A stretch of DNA of 64,000 bases from Eleusine coracana subsp. coracana (GCA_032690845.1 CM064427.1:19541501-19605500), one strand, 5' to 3'; positions 43,933 to 55,773 are shown, counted from the stretch's first letter. The notes: generated by a model not told the origin, from the letters alone. Translations and numbers: made by a program.

Positions 43933-46154
43933 TTAAAATTTATTTTTGTTACCATCGATGGGTGATCGAGATGGCATTGTGGTTGTCCTGCTTGTATAGT
44001 TAGTCACTTGCACGGATGGACGTCGTGCCATATCTGTAGAACTTGACGGGTGTTGAACAACAGTGCACGATGATGTGCAGGAGGTCAACTTGCAAATGGC
44101 AACGACTGATTCATAGATCCTCTTCATCAACAAGGAAAACTCTTGCGTAGTAAGTTGTATACCCTCCCTCAAACGCTGCAGCACCGATCCTGACTCCACA
44201 GCGATGAGTTATGCTATGTCAATCTGCAAAAGTGAAATACTTCAGATTTACTCTCAATTATGTGTCGTGCTATGTGTGAAGAATTATGAAAATAAATCTT
44301 ATCACTAATACTGAGTTCTGGTCCCTATGCGTGGGATAGGTGTCGGTAAGGGAAGGAGTGTGTCTCTGTCTCACCGTAGGAGTATATGTGATCCTTATCC
44401 GTGTCCGAGGTACATACCACCTCAGGTATTCCGTGAAAGCGAGAGGTCTGAAAGGCCTGGTCTCATGCAACCGGTCCTTGAGGGCCGTTGTCCACTGCTC
44501 CACCCAAGGCACCATTTTAGTCTCCCAAACGTTCCCCAACGGCTAGCCTCTATGCATAAACCTACAGAGGTTAAAGGAACATGAACATCAGACATATAAA
44601 TTTCCAATGTTTCTGTAAAACGAGTGAACAAACTTACGAGTGAGCTGCCAGTGGAACAATGCGGGCAATGTCAAGGGGGAAGCTCTGGAGAAGACCGAAC
44701 TGTCGCATCACCCCGTGAGGTGAGTCCTCCTCGACAAACACGTCAAACACGAGAGCTCTATGTGTCAACCAGTACTGACTGTCTCTCGTGCACAACAAGG
44801 AGAGTCCATCTGGCGCTTGGGCCGCCACTACCTCTAAGTTATATGGTGTCCAACACACATCATCGTCTGCGTCTAAGTGATCAAATTTCATGACATACTC
44901 AGGGTACGCCTTGTGCACCTGTACGTGAGCCCACGTAGGTTGCATAAAAGAAATATATAATTATGTTAGCACTGTTATCAATATTATTCAAAAAAAATAA
45001 AATACTTTGCATTGACATAGTACTTACCCGACGCGTCTACACCATAATGTATTCATCGTAGGGTTGTCCTCCTTGAACTGACCGTAGAAGCTATGGCCAT
45101 AGGCGGACAGATCCATGAGAGGTCGACCAATCATGAAATGCTCATAGGCCCACAACTGTAGTAGCAACAAACAACCAGTTAGCACGGCATTGGGATCTAC
45201 CTTTGTGCAACCTTCACAAAGACCTCGATACGTCACAGCCAACACAGCTGAAGCCCAACTATACTGAGGGATGGCATCAAGTGGCGCATCAGCTATCTCC
45301 TGAGCAAAGCGAATCAGGTGCTTGTTCATCGTGTCCCCATGGGAAGTGATGAACATGATCCAACCAAAAAGCCACAACAAGTAGGCTTCGAGGTGCCTCG
45401 AAACTGTGGCATTATCTGCGTCAGGGTCAGGGTGAGGGTAGTCCACCTACATAACATTAAATTATCAAACCATAAACTAAAAATTCATAAAATTTTCGAG
45501 AACAAAGCGACATACCAGAAAAACGTAAGAAGGTAGATAATACATAAGAAGGTTACCTGAAACTACAAGAGCCACTTCTTTGTTGGCCCGTGGTGTTGGT
45601 TACCTTCAAAAAGGACGGTACGCTGGAAGGCCTGGGCGTCGAACTACACCTTCAAAGCGAGCAAGTAGGTCCTCGCACCATGTCACTAGCACGTTAGGAG
45701 CACTTACCGCATCACCCGTGATAGGCAGACCGAACAAGTAAGAAACATCCTGTAGTGTGAACCATCTCACCACAGGGTAGGTGAAAGGTGTGAGTCTCAG
45801 ACCTCCACCGATCCAGCAACACAACAAGAAGGGAGCGGTCGAAGGAGAAACGCTTCACTGGATCTTGGGCTTCATCAACTGTAGATGCCTCAATGAGTCT
45901 ACACAACGGGAGAAGGCCAGCTCCGCGTAACCTACATTGTCAATTGCAAATATTAGCATCAATTATAAAAACAAGAATATTAAAATATGTGCATACCTAG
46001 GAATCCAACGGTTATCTAGCTGCAACAACTCGAACGGCACTCTAGGGCGTAGAATACCTAGCTCCTGACCTCTGACCGCACTCAAGTAAGACCGTTGTCG
46101 TTGATCCAATCGTAGATGAAACAACTCTGGACACTCTCCACCACCTGGCGCCAT
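43933..46154 (-). pseudogene. Plant mobile domain (PMD, MAIL1/MAIN-like) gene inside the MULE (decayed)
   Basis: Exon 1 starts MAPGGGECPELFHLRLDQRQ at 46154. Blocks CRLIEASTVDEAQDPVKRF and CGEMVHTT (about 45905-45770) continue after a frameshift near 45800 as TLQDVSYLFGLPITGDAV. Then come DATVSRHLEAYLLWLFGW-type sequence (about 45410; here DNATVSRHLEAYLLWLFGW), YSWASAVLAVTYRGLC, WAYEHFMIGRP (about 45130) and later short exons to about 43933. The order and the 'L.DVSYL.GLPI.GD' block are diagnostic of the PMD family, whose host members act in silencing and genome stability and which also rides in transposons. Introns separate the blocks, and at least one frameshift disables the copy. Confidence 0.8.
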
Positions 46155-46402
46155 ACCTACAAAACATTAAAACATAAGTACATCATGTAATAGTAAAACA
46201 TAATTCTAATTATGTGAAAAATAAATCACGTGCAAGTATAAAACTCATAAAATTACAAACCCATTTTATAACCTTACATACATACTGCATACAATTAAAT
46301 ACATTGTTTGAAACATTTATATACATAGTCCATACATAAAAAAACATAGTTTTAAAGTGATGTAAATAATACAAATCAACGAGCATTGCCATCTCCAGAA
46401 GC

Positions 46403-48846
46403 TCACGCATGACGTGCACGTGCACGAGGACGCCGCCCGTCCTGTGGATTCCCTGAAGGACCCACTTCTGCTCTTCCACCACCTTTCTTGTTAGGGCACT
46501 TCTTATAAGTACGATCTGTTCCATTGCATGAGCTGCATCTATCATGTAACCTTCCAACTTCAGACTCATCCATATCATTTTGAATACGCCGAGTCTTACG
46601 ACATCCGCGCTTTTGCTTTAATTTCTCCTCATCAAGTCCACGCAAAAAGTTCCGTCCTGGGTTGTTTGTGAATGTGGCCACCATTCCAAAGCCATATATT
46701 TCAGCATTCCATGTGGTCATGACCAACTCCTTGCTAAAATACGATGAGTAACCTCTCGGAGATAAGTTTGTAAGTGAACATGCAGCTATGACATGTGAAC
46801 ATGGTCTATGCAGCAACTTCGGCTTCATGCATGAGCATGAGCAAGAGTTGTTTCGCACAACGAACTCCTGCACAATCCTCTCATGGTTGCCACCTCGACG
46901 ACCCCTGTCTCTGCACAAAATTTTGAACAATTTTCTGCAGTGCCCATAGGTTTAGCCCTGTGTAAACTAGCCTTTCTAATCTTCTGATCCATGTACTTTG
47001 TCATGAATGTTGTGTATACTATTCTATTGTCTGCCATAGCAGTTGCAGCTATTGCATATCGTTCACGAAAGTATTTGCAGGTCCCATGTAAGATTCCTTC
47101 AACAATAGCAACAAGTGGCAACCCTCTTAAACCTCGTATGACCCAATTATACTTCTGCCAAGTTTGTGGTCATTATTCCATACCTAGCTCCACCTGAATC
47201 ATACAACAGTGCCCACTTCTCTTTTGGTTCATGTTCAATCGAATCTGAAAAACATCGGATAGATGACCCCGACCTCTAAACAATGTTCATGGGACCATCT
47301 ATATCAAGGGAACAAAGAGGGACAGGAATATCATAGGGATTAGGATTCACTCTGGTCGATAACTCCTCACTATGCTTTGTGGTTAGTTCATCCAGACGCT
47401 GCCACAAAGCATTAAATTTCCTTTGTTGGTTCTGAGAACACAACCTATTGAACAAGTTCATGAGTTGTTTGTTTTTAAATTGACTATAAAAGTTTGCACC
47501 CAAGTGCCTCATGTACCATTTAGATTGTATGTCTGTCCAACGTGCTTCAACACCACAGTCAACAGAACCATACTTCATTTTTTAGTATAGCATTCAACAA
47601 GCCAACATGTCGGTCATGTATCACACACACATTTGGCCATTCTTGGACTACTGCGATCTTTACTCGATCTAGGAACCAATACCAACTATCAGTGTTTTCA
47701 CTCTCAACAAAGGCAAAAGCCACCGACAGCACCCATCAATGCAAAGGATAGGCCTGCAATGTCGGGATGCATTTATACATTGACCCAGTGCAAAGAAAAC
47801 ACGATGAAGTATCAGCTTTCCAGGTACTCGTGTGTTCTCGACATCCATTATGTCAAAGTAAGTACGACATTTCTCTGCCTTATGGTATCTAACAATCGGG
47901 GTAAATTGTCATAAGATGCTTCATATGTACCAAATCTCTGCTCTATCACCTTTTGCTTTGCTTTCCAAGCCTTCGAGTATGATATGGTGTACTTGAAATC
48001 CTCCTATATTGTATTAATTATGGATTTTGATTTAAATTTAATGTTGTCTACTATTCTGACATACATGTAGTTTGCAATGAATTGTGAGGTAAGAGCACTA
48101 TTGTATTTCTCTGATTCCTGCAACTCACATGTATGGTCCTTCACTATTGAACATTTCCAGATATTGCTCCATTTTTTCTCATAAGCATGGACTCGAAATG
48201 GACATGTTGTAAAAACACATTTCACATCATACAACTTTTTTGTGGACCTTGCAACAACAAATGATCTCTTCAATGAAAGAGACCAATACTTCACACCATC
48301 ACAGACATCATCTTTATCTTTGTACATAGCTCCTTCCGTTATCTCATTCTGATGATACTCCCAGGATTTCGAGTATCCTTCACCGATTGTAGGATTGACA
48401 AAATTCATATTATTCTACTCTGTAGATATCGGCATCTCATCCTCCTCATCTGAGGAGTCTGTTTCAGAAAGATTTTGGTGCTCTAGATTGTCCATTCTCA
48501 TCTCTTGAACTAGATGCTCAATAAACTCTCCTTTATCTGCTTCACCGGTTGGTTCCATGGAAAAAGTGTTATCCACGACTTTATTCTCTTCTTCGTTTGT
48601 CACTATATCATTGGAGTCGGGTGTTGCTTCCTCATCGGCTATATCCACTTCAGCTTCCTTGTTTATGTACGCTTGTGTGAGAAGCATTAGAGGCCACTCA
48701 CGTTCTACAACCTTTGTCACATACTTTCTTCAAACCGTTGTTCCATTCAGAATAGTTAACTCCCAGAAATACCCCTCTCGAGCACGACTAATCAAACCTT
48801 GCAGACTCAATCTATACTTCACTGGATCTAATTGAAACAAACGCAT
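46403..48846 (-). pseudogene. MURA-type transposase with SWIM zinc finger (decayed)
   Basis: The transposase of the MULE. From an ATG at 48846 the N-terminal part runs through an acidic stretch (SETDSSDEEDEM, about 48440), then the MuDR N-terminal domain (CVFTTCPFRVHAYEKKW and KDHTCEL, about 48240-48110). A DDE-region block carries FVESENTDSWYWF and VIHDRHVGLL at about 47720-47600, then FYSQFKNKQLMNLFNRLC, and EGILHGTCKYFRERY at about 47090. The C-terminus has a SWIM finger (CSCSC...HRPCSH, about 46830) and a CX2C-type knuckle (CSSCNGTDRTYKKC). Stops at 48733, 48417 and 48002 and frameshifts near 47860-47740 and 46920 break it. The upstream part of the DDE core is not continuous. Confidence 0.88.
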
Positions 48847-49460
48847 CAACTAGTTACGCACACCTTGAGTTGTTCTCTCATTCGCTCTTGATATCCCTCT
48901 ATATACTGACGGAAATCCAGATAAATCAACCCCAGTTAAACCATTAAAAATTTCTCCGTCTCTATAAAAAATTTGAAACACTAACTTCTCTAACATACCT
49001 ATCAAAAAACAAATACTAGCTACACTTAATGATGTCATTAAAAAAATTATAACAAATTATATGAAATATATTTTTAAATATAATACATGTACACTAATAA
49101 ATTCATAATACATTATAAACTTTACTAATCGAGACTACTAATCTCCATAAAAAAACAAATACTAGCTACATCCAAAAAAATAAATAACCTACTAATCAAG
49201 ACTAAATCTATTTACTAAACTCTACGTACTAACTAAGCTAAATCTAACAACTAACTACTATACCCTAAATCTAACAAAAAATATTAAATCTAACACTAGT
49301 AATTAACTAATTATTCTACTCTAAATCCAAAACTATAATTAATAAATAACAAAACATTACCGAAATTCTTCTTCCTTTCTCCCTTCTCCCTTCTGCACCC
49401 TGTCTCAAATGCGAGCGTACGGGAGAGAGCAGCCGCAGGCAGAGAGGAGTCGCAGCGCAG

Positions 49461-49470
49461 CATATATAGG
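49461..49470 (-). promoter_or_regulatory. Predicted TATA box of the MULE transposase gene
   Basis: On the minus strand CCTATATATG follows the palindrome array and is followed by a purine- and CT-rich leader, then a T-rich intron-like stretch before the coding sequence. Confidence 0.5.
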
Positions 49471-49800
49471 GGTCCTGTCGTCCGATCGTTGGACGATGGG
49501 GCCATGCACCGCGCTTTCATCGCCCGAACGTTGGGCGATAGGGCCCACCGATAACATTCGTCGCCCAATGGTAGAACGACTGGCCCTACACAGAAATAAA
49601 TCGCTCTCTCATAGGGCGACGGGGCGCACCGCAACGGCAGCTAACACAATATCGCCCTTCGGTTGGGCGATGGGGTCCACGGCCTGCCTCGCCGAGCTTA
49701 GTCGCTTTTTCATTGGGCGATGAACCTCCTTGTCGTCTTACCCCACGGCGATTTATTTAAATCGCCCTTTGGACGGGCGACGGCCCTGTTATATTTTTAT
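49470..49800. repeat. MULE subterminal array of TCGCCC/GGGCGA palindromes
   Basis: At least five imperfect hairpins of about 16-20 bp (for example tcgcccaacgttcgggcgat on the minus strand, and tcgtccaacgatcggacga) at spacings of roughly 50-60 bp. Such arrays in other transposons are transposase-binding sites (inference here). Confidence 0.7.
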
Positions 49801-49866
49801 TAATTTCGAAATCGGCCTATTATTAATATTAAAAATAATTAAAATAATGTTATTAATAAAAAATTC
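49757..49866. repeat. MULE right terminal inverted repeat
   Basis: Inverse of the left end. It holds the ttattaataac motif and merges inward into the GGGCGA palindrome array. Confidence 0.85.
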
Positions 49867-49876
49867 CACATAGGAG

Positions 49877-50286
49877 GTCCCGACGCGGTGGCAGACGAAT
49901 CGTATCTCACGTCATTCATATTCGCTCGGTCTCTCGTCTCTCTCGCCTACCCCCTGATTCCCCACCCTTCTGCTAGGGTTTCGTTCCGATCCGTCGTCCG
50001 CAGCGTACCAGGTAACTTTCCCTGCCTCGATTCGAACCCGCGATTCAATTCATCGTGCTATGATTCGTCGAAGGATTCGTCGAAGCTTTTTTTGGGAGTG
50101 ATTCTTCGTTTGACTGCTTATTGAGGAGAAATCTCGAACTGATCCAACGATTTCCTCTAGAGTTTGCGGTGTACCGGTGAATTTGTTGGGTTGTTAGGCG
50201 AATTTTGTGCAGCGACGGTGTGTTAATTGGATGCTATAGAATTACTTGTAGCTGTGTGAGGCGGTAAAGGGCTGCAGAGAGTAACC
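49877..50286 (+). promoter_or_regulatory. 5' region and leader intron of the SURP/G-patch gene
   Basis: CT-rich leader (49900-50011), then a probable 5'-UTR intron from 50012 (accag|gtaact) to 50277 (ggctgcag), leaving nine leader bases before the ATG. I see no TATA box between the MULE target duplication and the leader. The original upstream promoter therefore probably lies left of the MULE (42908-43028) or was TATA-less. Confidence 0.6.
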
Positions 50287-53200
50287 ATGGATAAGGCCCT
50301 CTTCGCCAACGACGGCTCCTTCATGGAGAGGTTCAAGAAGATGCAGCAGGAGATGCAGGAGAAGGAGAAGGCGGCCGCCACTGCTGGCGGCTCCTCGTCC
50401 GCAGGACCCAAGCCTGCGAACCCCAAGCAGCCAGTAATTGTGGCAGCGAACAAGAGGCCGCTGGAGGTGAAGAAGGCTGGGCCGGTCGGCTCAGGCGGGA
50501 AGCTGGCCTTCAGCCTCAAGAAGGCCAAGGTTGCTGTCGCCCCTGTTTTTGCACCTGATGATGATGAAGAGGATGCAGCAGAGGTTGGGAAGGAGCCTGC
50601 AAAACGCCAGAATTCCATACAAGCTAATAATCCTGTGGCTGCTTCTGCCTCAACAGGGGCTGTTGGTAATCATTTATCCACTTTCTTCACTGTTGTATTA
50701 TCCCTTTTTTACATTGTTGTACCTCGTGTTGGATTGTGTTGGCGAACTGTAGGTTGTAGTTGACATCAATGGCTATGTGATGAGACCCTCAAGTTCAGTG
50801 AATGCTCCTAGCATTAGCTCTATGCTACTTTATTTTCCTCCTAGGATAAGTTCTGGTTTCAAATTAACGCATTCAATGTGATGTACATCCATTTCATATG
50901 CTTGTTAAGTCAGTATTGAGTCACATGACCATAGTATGGATTGCTATACAGAGTATAATATTTTCTATTTTATCATGAAGTTTTTTGTCCTAAGCTTTTG
51001 CTTCCATTCTGAGTGTCTATAAGTGGCATCTAGCAACAAGCTGCATCGCATGCATTTTGGTTGCAAAATTAACCAGTTTGTACTATTTAGTAAGTTAGTA
51101 ATCATCTACAATCAAGCACTCCCTAACCATGTAAACTGCCTTCATGACACATTTGTGCTGTGGATGCTTCTTTTATGCTCCATGTATACATTGTTAAACA
51201 ATCAAATTTATATAGCAATTTGCGATGAATCTCATTTCTCAGCATTTGCAATCATATGTGCCGCTATATCATGCAGGCTATTGGCAGCACAAAATCGTGA
51301 AAGTTTTGGTTTCCTTTTTCTTATGACTGCAGCTTATAGATTAAATGTATCAACTTTGCTCAGAAGGATGTTGATTGAAAGAGTTGGAATGTGGCATTAC
51401 TGCTACTGCAGTAATCTGCATTCCCTTGTTCATGCGCTTGATATTAATCAGTTCTTTAAGTGACATGCAGCCCCACCACCTCCAAATGATATGACAGTGA
51501 GGCAAGTTGCTGATAAATTAGCATGCTTTGTTGCCAAAAATGGGAGGCAATTTGAAAATATCACACGACAGAGGAATCCTGGAGATACACCTTTCAAGTA
51601 ATAAGTCTTTAAAAATTTCTGTACCTGTGCTGTCAGTTTTTTTAAAAGAAAAATAAAATATAAGTTTTCCATTTATTCCAGTTTTGAATTTGAACTCTTA
51701 AATATGCAATAAACTATTGATGTTTGGTTGTTTTCAGGTTTCTATTTGACAAGAGCTGCTCAGACTACAAATATTATGAGTTTCGGCTTGTACAAGAGGA
51801 AAAGGTTCTTTCTCAGTCGAAGGAGGCTGAAGCATCCAAAAATGGTTTGTGCCAGAAAATTTCTTCTATTAATCATAATTCAACTTCTGCATGAGGTGTG
51901 ATGCCATATGCTTCTGTTAATGCAGCTAACACTAGCATCGCAAGCTCCAACGCTCCTAGTGGTTCACATAGAAGCTTATTTGAACAGAAATCTAATTATC
52001 AAATACCTGCTTCAGCTCTGTATGGGACATATGAGGGTAGTTCTACCCAAGGAAGCTCGTCTAGTCATGGTAAGTTCTTCATGGTTTCCTTATCGTCTGT
52101 TACTTGTTATTTCATGACAGCATTATTACTGGGTATTCCTGAATGTATTAAGATATTTATGGTGTGGTTTTTTGTTGCGTACTGTTGAACCCTTCTTAGT
52201 CCTTACTGCTTATCTTCTTGATTCTTAGTTGGATTCGGAAGAGATGCCATTGATTTCCAACTTGAACTGTTTGATTTTATTTTTATTATGTGTTTTTAAT
52301 GCCTGACCATAATCTTATAGGTGATCCCAATGTGTCTGCACCCTCAGATCCTGTAGCATTGATGGAATTCTACATGAAGAAAGCTGCGCAGGAAGAACGC
52401 AAGAGGCCACCAAGGCAGTCAAAAGATGAAATGCCACCACCTCCTTCTCTTCATGGTACAGTTTCTATTTTACATTATTCCCTGTATACTGCAAGGATGT
52501 GAAGTATATTTATTGTTGTAATTTATTTTTCTTATACAGACCCCCTAAGAAGGGACACCACATGGGTGACTTCATTCCTCAAGAAGAACTTGAAAAGTTC
52601 ATGGCAAGCTGTAATGACGTTGCAGCACAAAATGCTGCCAAAGAAGCTGCCGAGAAGGCTAAGATTCAGGCCGACAATATTGGTCACAAACTTTTGTCTA
52701 AGATGGGTTGGAGGGAAGGTTAGTTCTAATAAAGTATTCTCTATATGGTAAATGGAAACCTTGTAGAGAAGATTAGACTACATCTGTTGGTCTGCATCTT
52801 TTGGGCTTTGTCCTGTTCTTAATGTTAACAATAAAGCCAGAATCCTTGATTAAGGACCATAAATAAATAAACTATTTATGGTAGAGTTTGTATTCCAAAT
52901 ATTTTGATGCATGCATCATTGAGCTGTTTCTTTATCATTGAGCTGTTTCTTTCAATAACTTAGCATACTATAAGTGATAATTAGCATGCTTTATGTGATA
53001 TTATTCCCCATCCAGGTCCTGATAGTAGGGTGCTTTACAGGTGAGGGTCTAGGCAGTGAGAAAAGGGGCCGAGCAGATCCCATTATGGCTGGAGATGTCA
53101 AGAAGGATCATCTTGGTGTTGGTGCAGTCAAGCCTGGTGAGGTCTCAGCTGAGGATGATATCTATGAGCAATACAAGAAGCGAATGATGCTTGGCTACCG

Positions 53201-53323
53201 TTATCGGCCAAACCCTCTGGTATACTGTCTTTCATTAGCTTCTCAAATGAGTTGTCGATTCACTCTTTTGACCACATGTTTGCGCCATTTGTGCAGAACA
53301 ATCCCAGAAAACAATACTACTGA
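50287..53323 (+). CDS. SURP and G-patch domain splicing factor (SUGP1-like), 8 exons
   Basis: A nuclear protein of the family that helps remodel the spliceosome through RNA helicase activation by the G-patch (family knowledge). Exons: 50287-50665, 51471-51597, 51738-51844, 51926-52069, 52321-52455, 52540-52718, 53041-53219, 53297-53323; all introns GT-AG. The N-terminus (MDKALFANDGSFMERFKKMQ) begins a Lys/Glu coiled segment. Next come a Pro/Ala/Lys linker, the SURP module (about residues 132-186: VADKLACFVAKNGRQFE, then DKSCSDYKYYEFRL), a Ser-rich linker, the G-patch (NIGHKLLSKMGW, EGLGSEKRGRADPI) and the C-terminus NNPRKQYY. The total is 1,277 nt, one short of a multiple of three. The break is at the exon 5/6 join, where the canonical acceptor (tatacag at 52539) puts the G-patch out of frame. 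Otherwise about 425 residues. Confidence 0.85.
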
Positions 53324-53640
53324 CACAAGGAATTCATATAATGGGGCGATGTAAGGCACCGACTTGCTGCGATTTTGGATCAGAGCTAACTTAGTCAAGA
53401 TATCACTAACATTGTTATAAGTTTTTGTTCATCAGCAGAGAAGTCAAGAAGTTCGGTTATTCTGCATATATCTTGGAATGCTGCAAATCTGAGGCTTCCC
53501 TGGCCTCTACAGTAGCTTTGATGTTGTGTAGAGTTAATTGGTTTTGCTTTATATTAAACACACTGTTATTTGTCGTGTGCTGTTTCAAATTGTGTGGGTG
53601 CTGTCAAGGATGACAAACTATTTTCAAGATTTGAACTTAT
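53324..53640 (+). other. Probable 3' untranslated region of the SURP/G-patch gene
   Basis: Follows the TGA at 53321-53323. It is T-rich, typical of plant 3' ends. I cannot fix the poly(A) site. Confidence 0.4.
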
Positions 53641-53859
53641 TGTTGGGATTTATGTCACTCATTTCTTATTTTAGCCATATATGGGGAGGTTTTCCTATCA
53701 AAAGAAAAATGTCAGAAGTTTTATCAACAAAAATGAAGGACGTGTTGAACATAATTATAATATTCTCCACAAGGTTCCTATTTCTATCATAAAGTATACT
53801 CTCTATCTGGTATGTCAACTTTCGAGTACATGCAGAACATGATCGTTTGATTGAACTTG

Positions 53860-53982
53860 ATTGTTACACGTTGGCATCTGATTGGACTTAATTGTTACAC
53901 GTTGGCATCTGATTGGACTTAATTGTTACACGTTGGCATCTGATTGGATTTAATTGTTACACGTTGGCATCTGATTGGACTG
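53860..53982. repeat. 31-bp tandem repeat, four units
   Basis: Units start at 53860, 53891, 53922 and 53953, each attgttacacgttggcatct followed by gattgga(c/t)tta. They differ by single bases. Confidence 0.95.
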
Positions 53983-54129
53983 GCTTCAACTTTTGAGATA
54001 CCTCCAAAATGAGACGTCGTTTATGCAGCAAGTGATGTTAACAGAAATTTGTTATCCAAGGATACTAATAAGCGTGCAGGTCCATCAAAACAAATATTTA
54101 GGGTGCCACTGTTATCCCATCCCCTCTGA

Positions 54130-54745
54130 ATTGGTTGGAATTCACTGCCTGCCTCCTGCCTCACGCGCACGACTCTTCCTCCTCCTGAGTCCATCGGCTC
54201 TATTGCTTCGTTGAGATCTATCCCGATTGTTCCCCGAGCTCCGGCGCTCCCCTCCCCCGAGCTCCAGCGCCCCCGGCCTTCCCTCGAGCTCCGGCGCTCT
54301 GAGACCTTTCCCTGAGCTCCCTCGAGCTCCGACGCTCCTGGACCTCCCGTGAGCCTCCACACGCTCCTGGACCTCCTGTGACGGAGGCGCGGTGGCCCTT
54401 CCTATTCTTCCCCAGGCCCGACGGTGGGTGGTGGCGTGAGACGAGGCGGCGGCGGGTGGCGGCACGAGACGAGGCGTGGCAGCCCTTCTTATTCTTCCCT
54501 AGGCCTAGGGGTGGGTGGTGGCGCGAGACGAGGCGGCGGTGGGTGGCGGCACGACACGAGGCGCGGCGGTCCTTCTTCTTCCCCAGGTCCGGCGGCCCCC
54601 TTCTTCTTCTTCTCCAGGTCCGGCAGCTGCCCTTCTTCTTCTTCCTTAGGTCCGGCAGCTGCCCTTCTTCTTCTTCCCCAGGTCCGGCGGCTGCCCTTCT
54701 TCTTCTTCCTCAGGTCCGGCCCTTTTTCTTTTTCCCCAGGCCATT
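54130..54745. repeat. GC-rich compound minisatellites
   Basis: Three kinds of imperfect repeats. 54230-54370 is built on gagctccggcgctc. 54360-54570 has two units with gggtggtggcgcgagacgag. 54570-54740 has about five units of cttcttcttcttcctcaggtccggc-type sequence. Long frames are open in several phases because of composition. No recognisable protein. Confidence 0.8.
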
Positions 54746-54946
54746 GGTGGAATTCCAATTCGACGTCATGTACACCCAAACATGAATTGGTATTTTACCC
54801 CTAATTTGAATTCTATGTTTCAATTCCATCTATATCCGAACAATAGAATTGGCATTGGACTCAATTCAATGTTTAGACTAAATTGGAATTGAACTCAATT
54901 CAATTTCAAACCCTTCAATATCTACATCCAAACGGACCCTTACTGA
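54746..54946. mobile_element. AT-rich element end with a hAT-like terminus
   Basis: Rich in ttcaattc/gaattgaa inversions, ending in acatccaaacggaccctta, whose inverse (TAAGGGTCCGTTTGGATGT) is a common plant MITE/hAT terminus. No matching left end is clear. The GC-rich repeats to the left may be its interior. Confidence 0.35.
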
Positions 54947-55326
54947 TTCTGTATCTGGCCAAGAGTTTTTAATAATTCTTCTGTTTCAGGTTGTGAAATA
55001 TTTCTGGCTTGAATCTAAAATGTTTTTGATTCTCGATGAATCTAGAGCTGTACTAAACACACCCTTAATCTCTCTATTCCTCAATAGAAGATCTTGTATG
55101 CATTCATAGAAATAGAACGTGCAAGTATATACAAATAGTTGTGAGTGTATGTCGATGTTTATATATTGTGTTTTGTTAAACTGAAACATTATCTCGTTTT
55201 GTGAAAAGAAAAATCTGAAACATTAGCTGAGTGTCATATGCACCTTTAATATCAAGATATATAGTCTCTCATACGTGTTCAGAATAGGATGTGCGTATAT
55301 GTATGTCCCATTTGTATTGTATGTTG
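54947..55326. other. Unassigned stretch
   Basis: AT-rich DNA with no supported gene or boundary. Confidence 0.4.
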
Positions 55327-55329
55327 TTA

Positions 55330-55435
55330 GAGCATCTCCAGGAGAAGACCTAAGAAATGGTGATCTAAAATTTGTTTTAGGTATAAGAGAGAGAATATAT
55401 AGGTATTCAATTTAGATCTTGTGCAGGAGATGCTC
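55330..55435. mobile_element. Tourist-like MITE, 106 bp
   Basis: Ends GAGCATCTCC and GGAGATGCTC form a perfect 10-bp inverted repeat, flanked by the 3-bp duplication tta (55327-55329, 55436-55438). TTA targets and the small size fit PIF/Harbinger-dependent Tourist MITEs. Confidence 0.8.
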
Positions 55436-55773
55436 TTAAAATAATACTTGGTTTGGTGGTGAGTCGGAGGAAGTCCTCACTACCACAAATATGCTCTGTA
55501 GCGACGGCAGCGAAAACACCGTAGCGGCGCGAGCAAAAATGAACCGCCGCTACAGGGCCCAGAAGGCCTGTCTCGATGCGAACCGCCACTACAGGGGTCA
55601 TTTTAGCGGCGGTTGACATTGTCAACCGTCTCTATAAACCAGTTTTGATTATTAGCAGCGGTCAATAAAGTCAATCGCCGCTAAAATTGAATTTTAGCAG
55701 CGGTTGACTTTGTTGACCGTTGTTATTGTGTTCAAGTGGCCCATTTACTACATCTGGTCCAAATAATCCTCTT

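Larger units (their letters stand above)
43039..49866 (-). mobile_element. Mutator-like element with transposase and plant-mobile-domain genes, 6,828 bp
   Basis: The ends are inverted repeats of about 110 bp beginning GAATTTTTTATTAATAAC. The direct repeat cacataggag (9-10 bp) lies at 43029-43038 and 49867-49876. Inside each end are palindromes built on TCGCCC...GGGCGA. Two minus-strand genes follow one another: a MURA-type transposase (about 48846-46403) and a plant mobile domain gene (about 46154-43933). Both are decayed. It lies just upstream of the SURP/G-patch gene and on the opposite strand. Confidence 0.9.

Noticed and set aside
54378..54804. Two overlapping frames of about 130 codons (Phe/Ser/Gly/Arg-rich)
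   Set aside because: They translate a minisatellite and are open in several phases.
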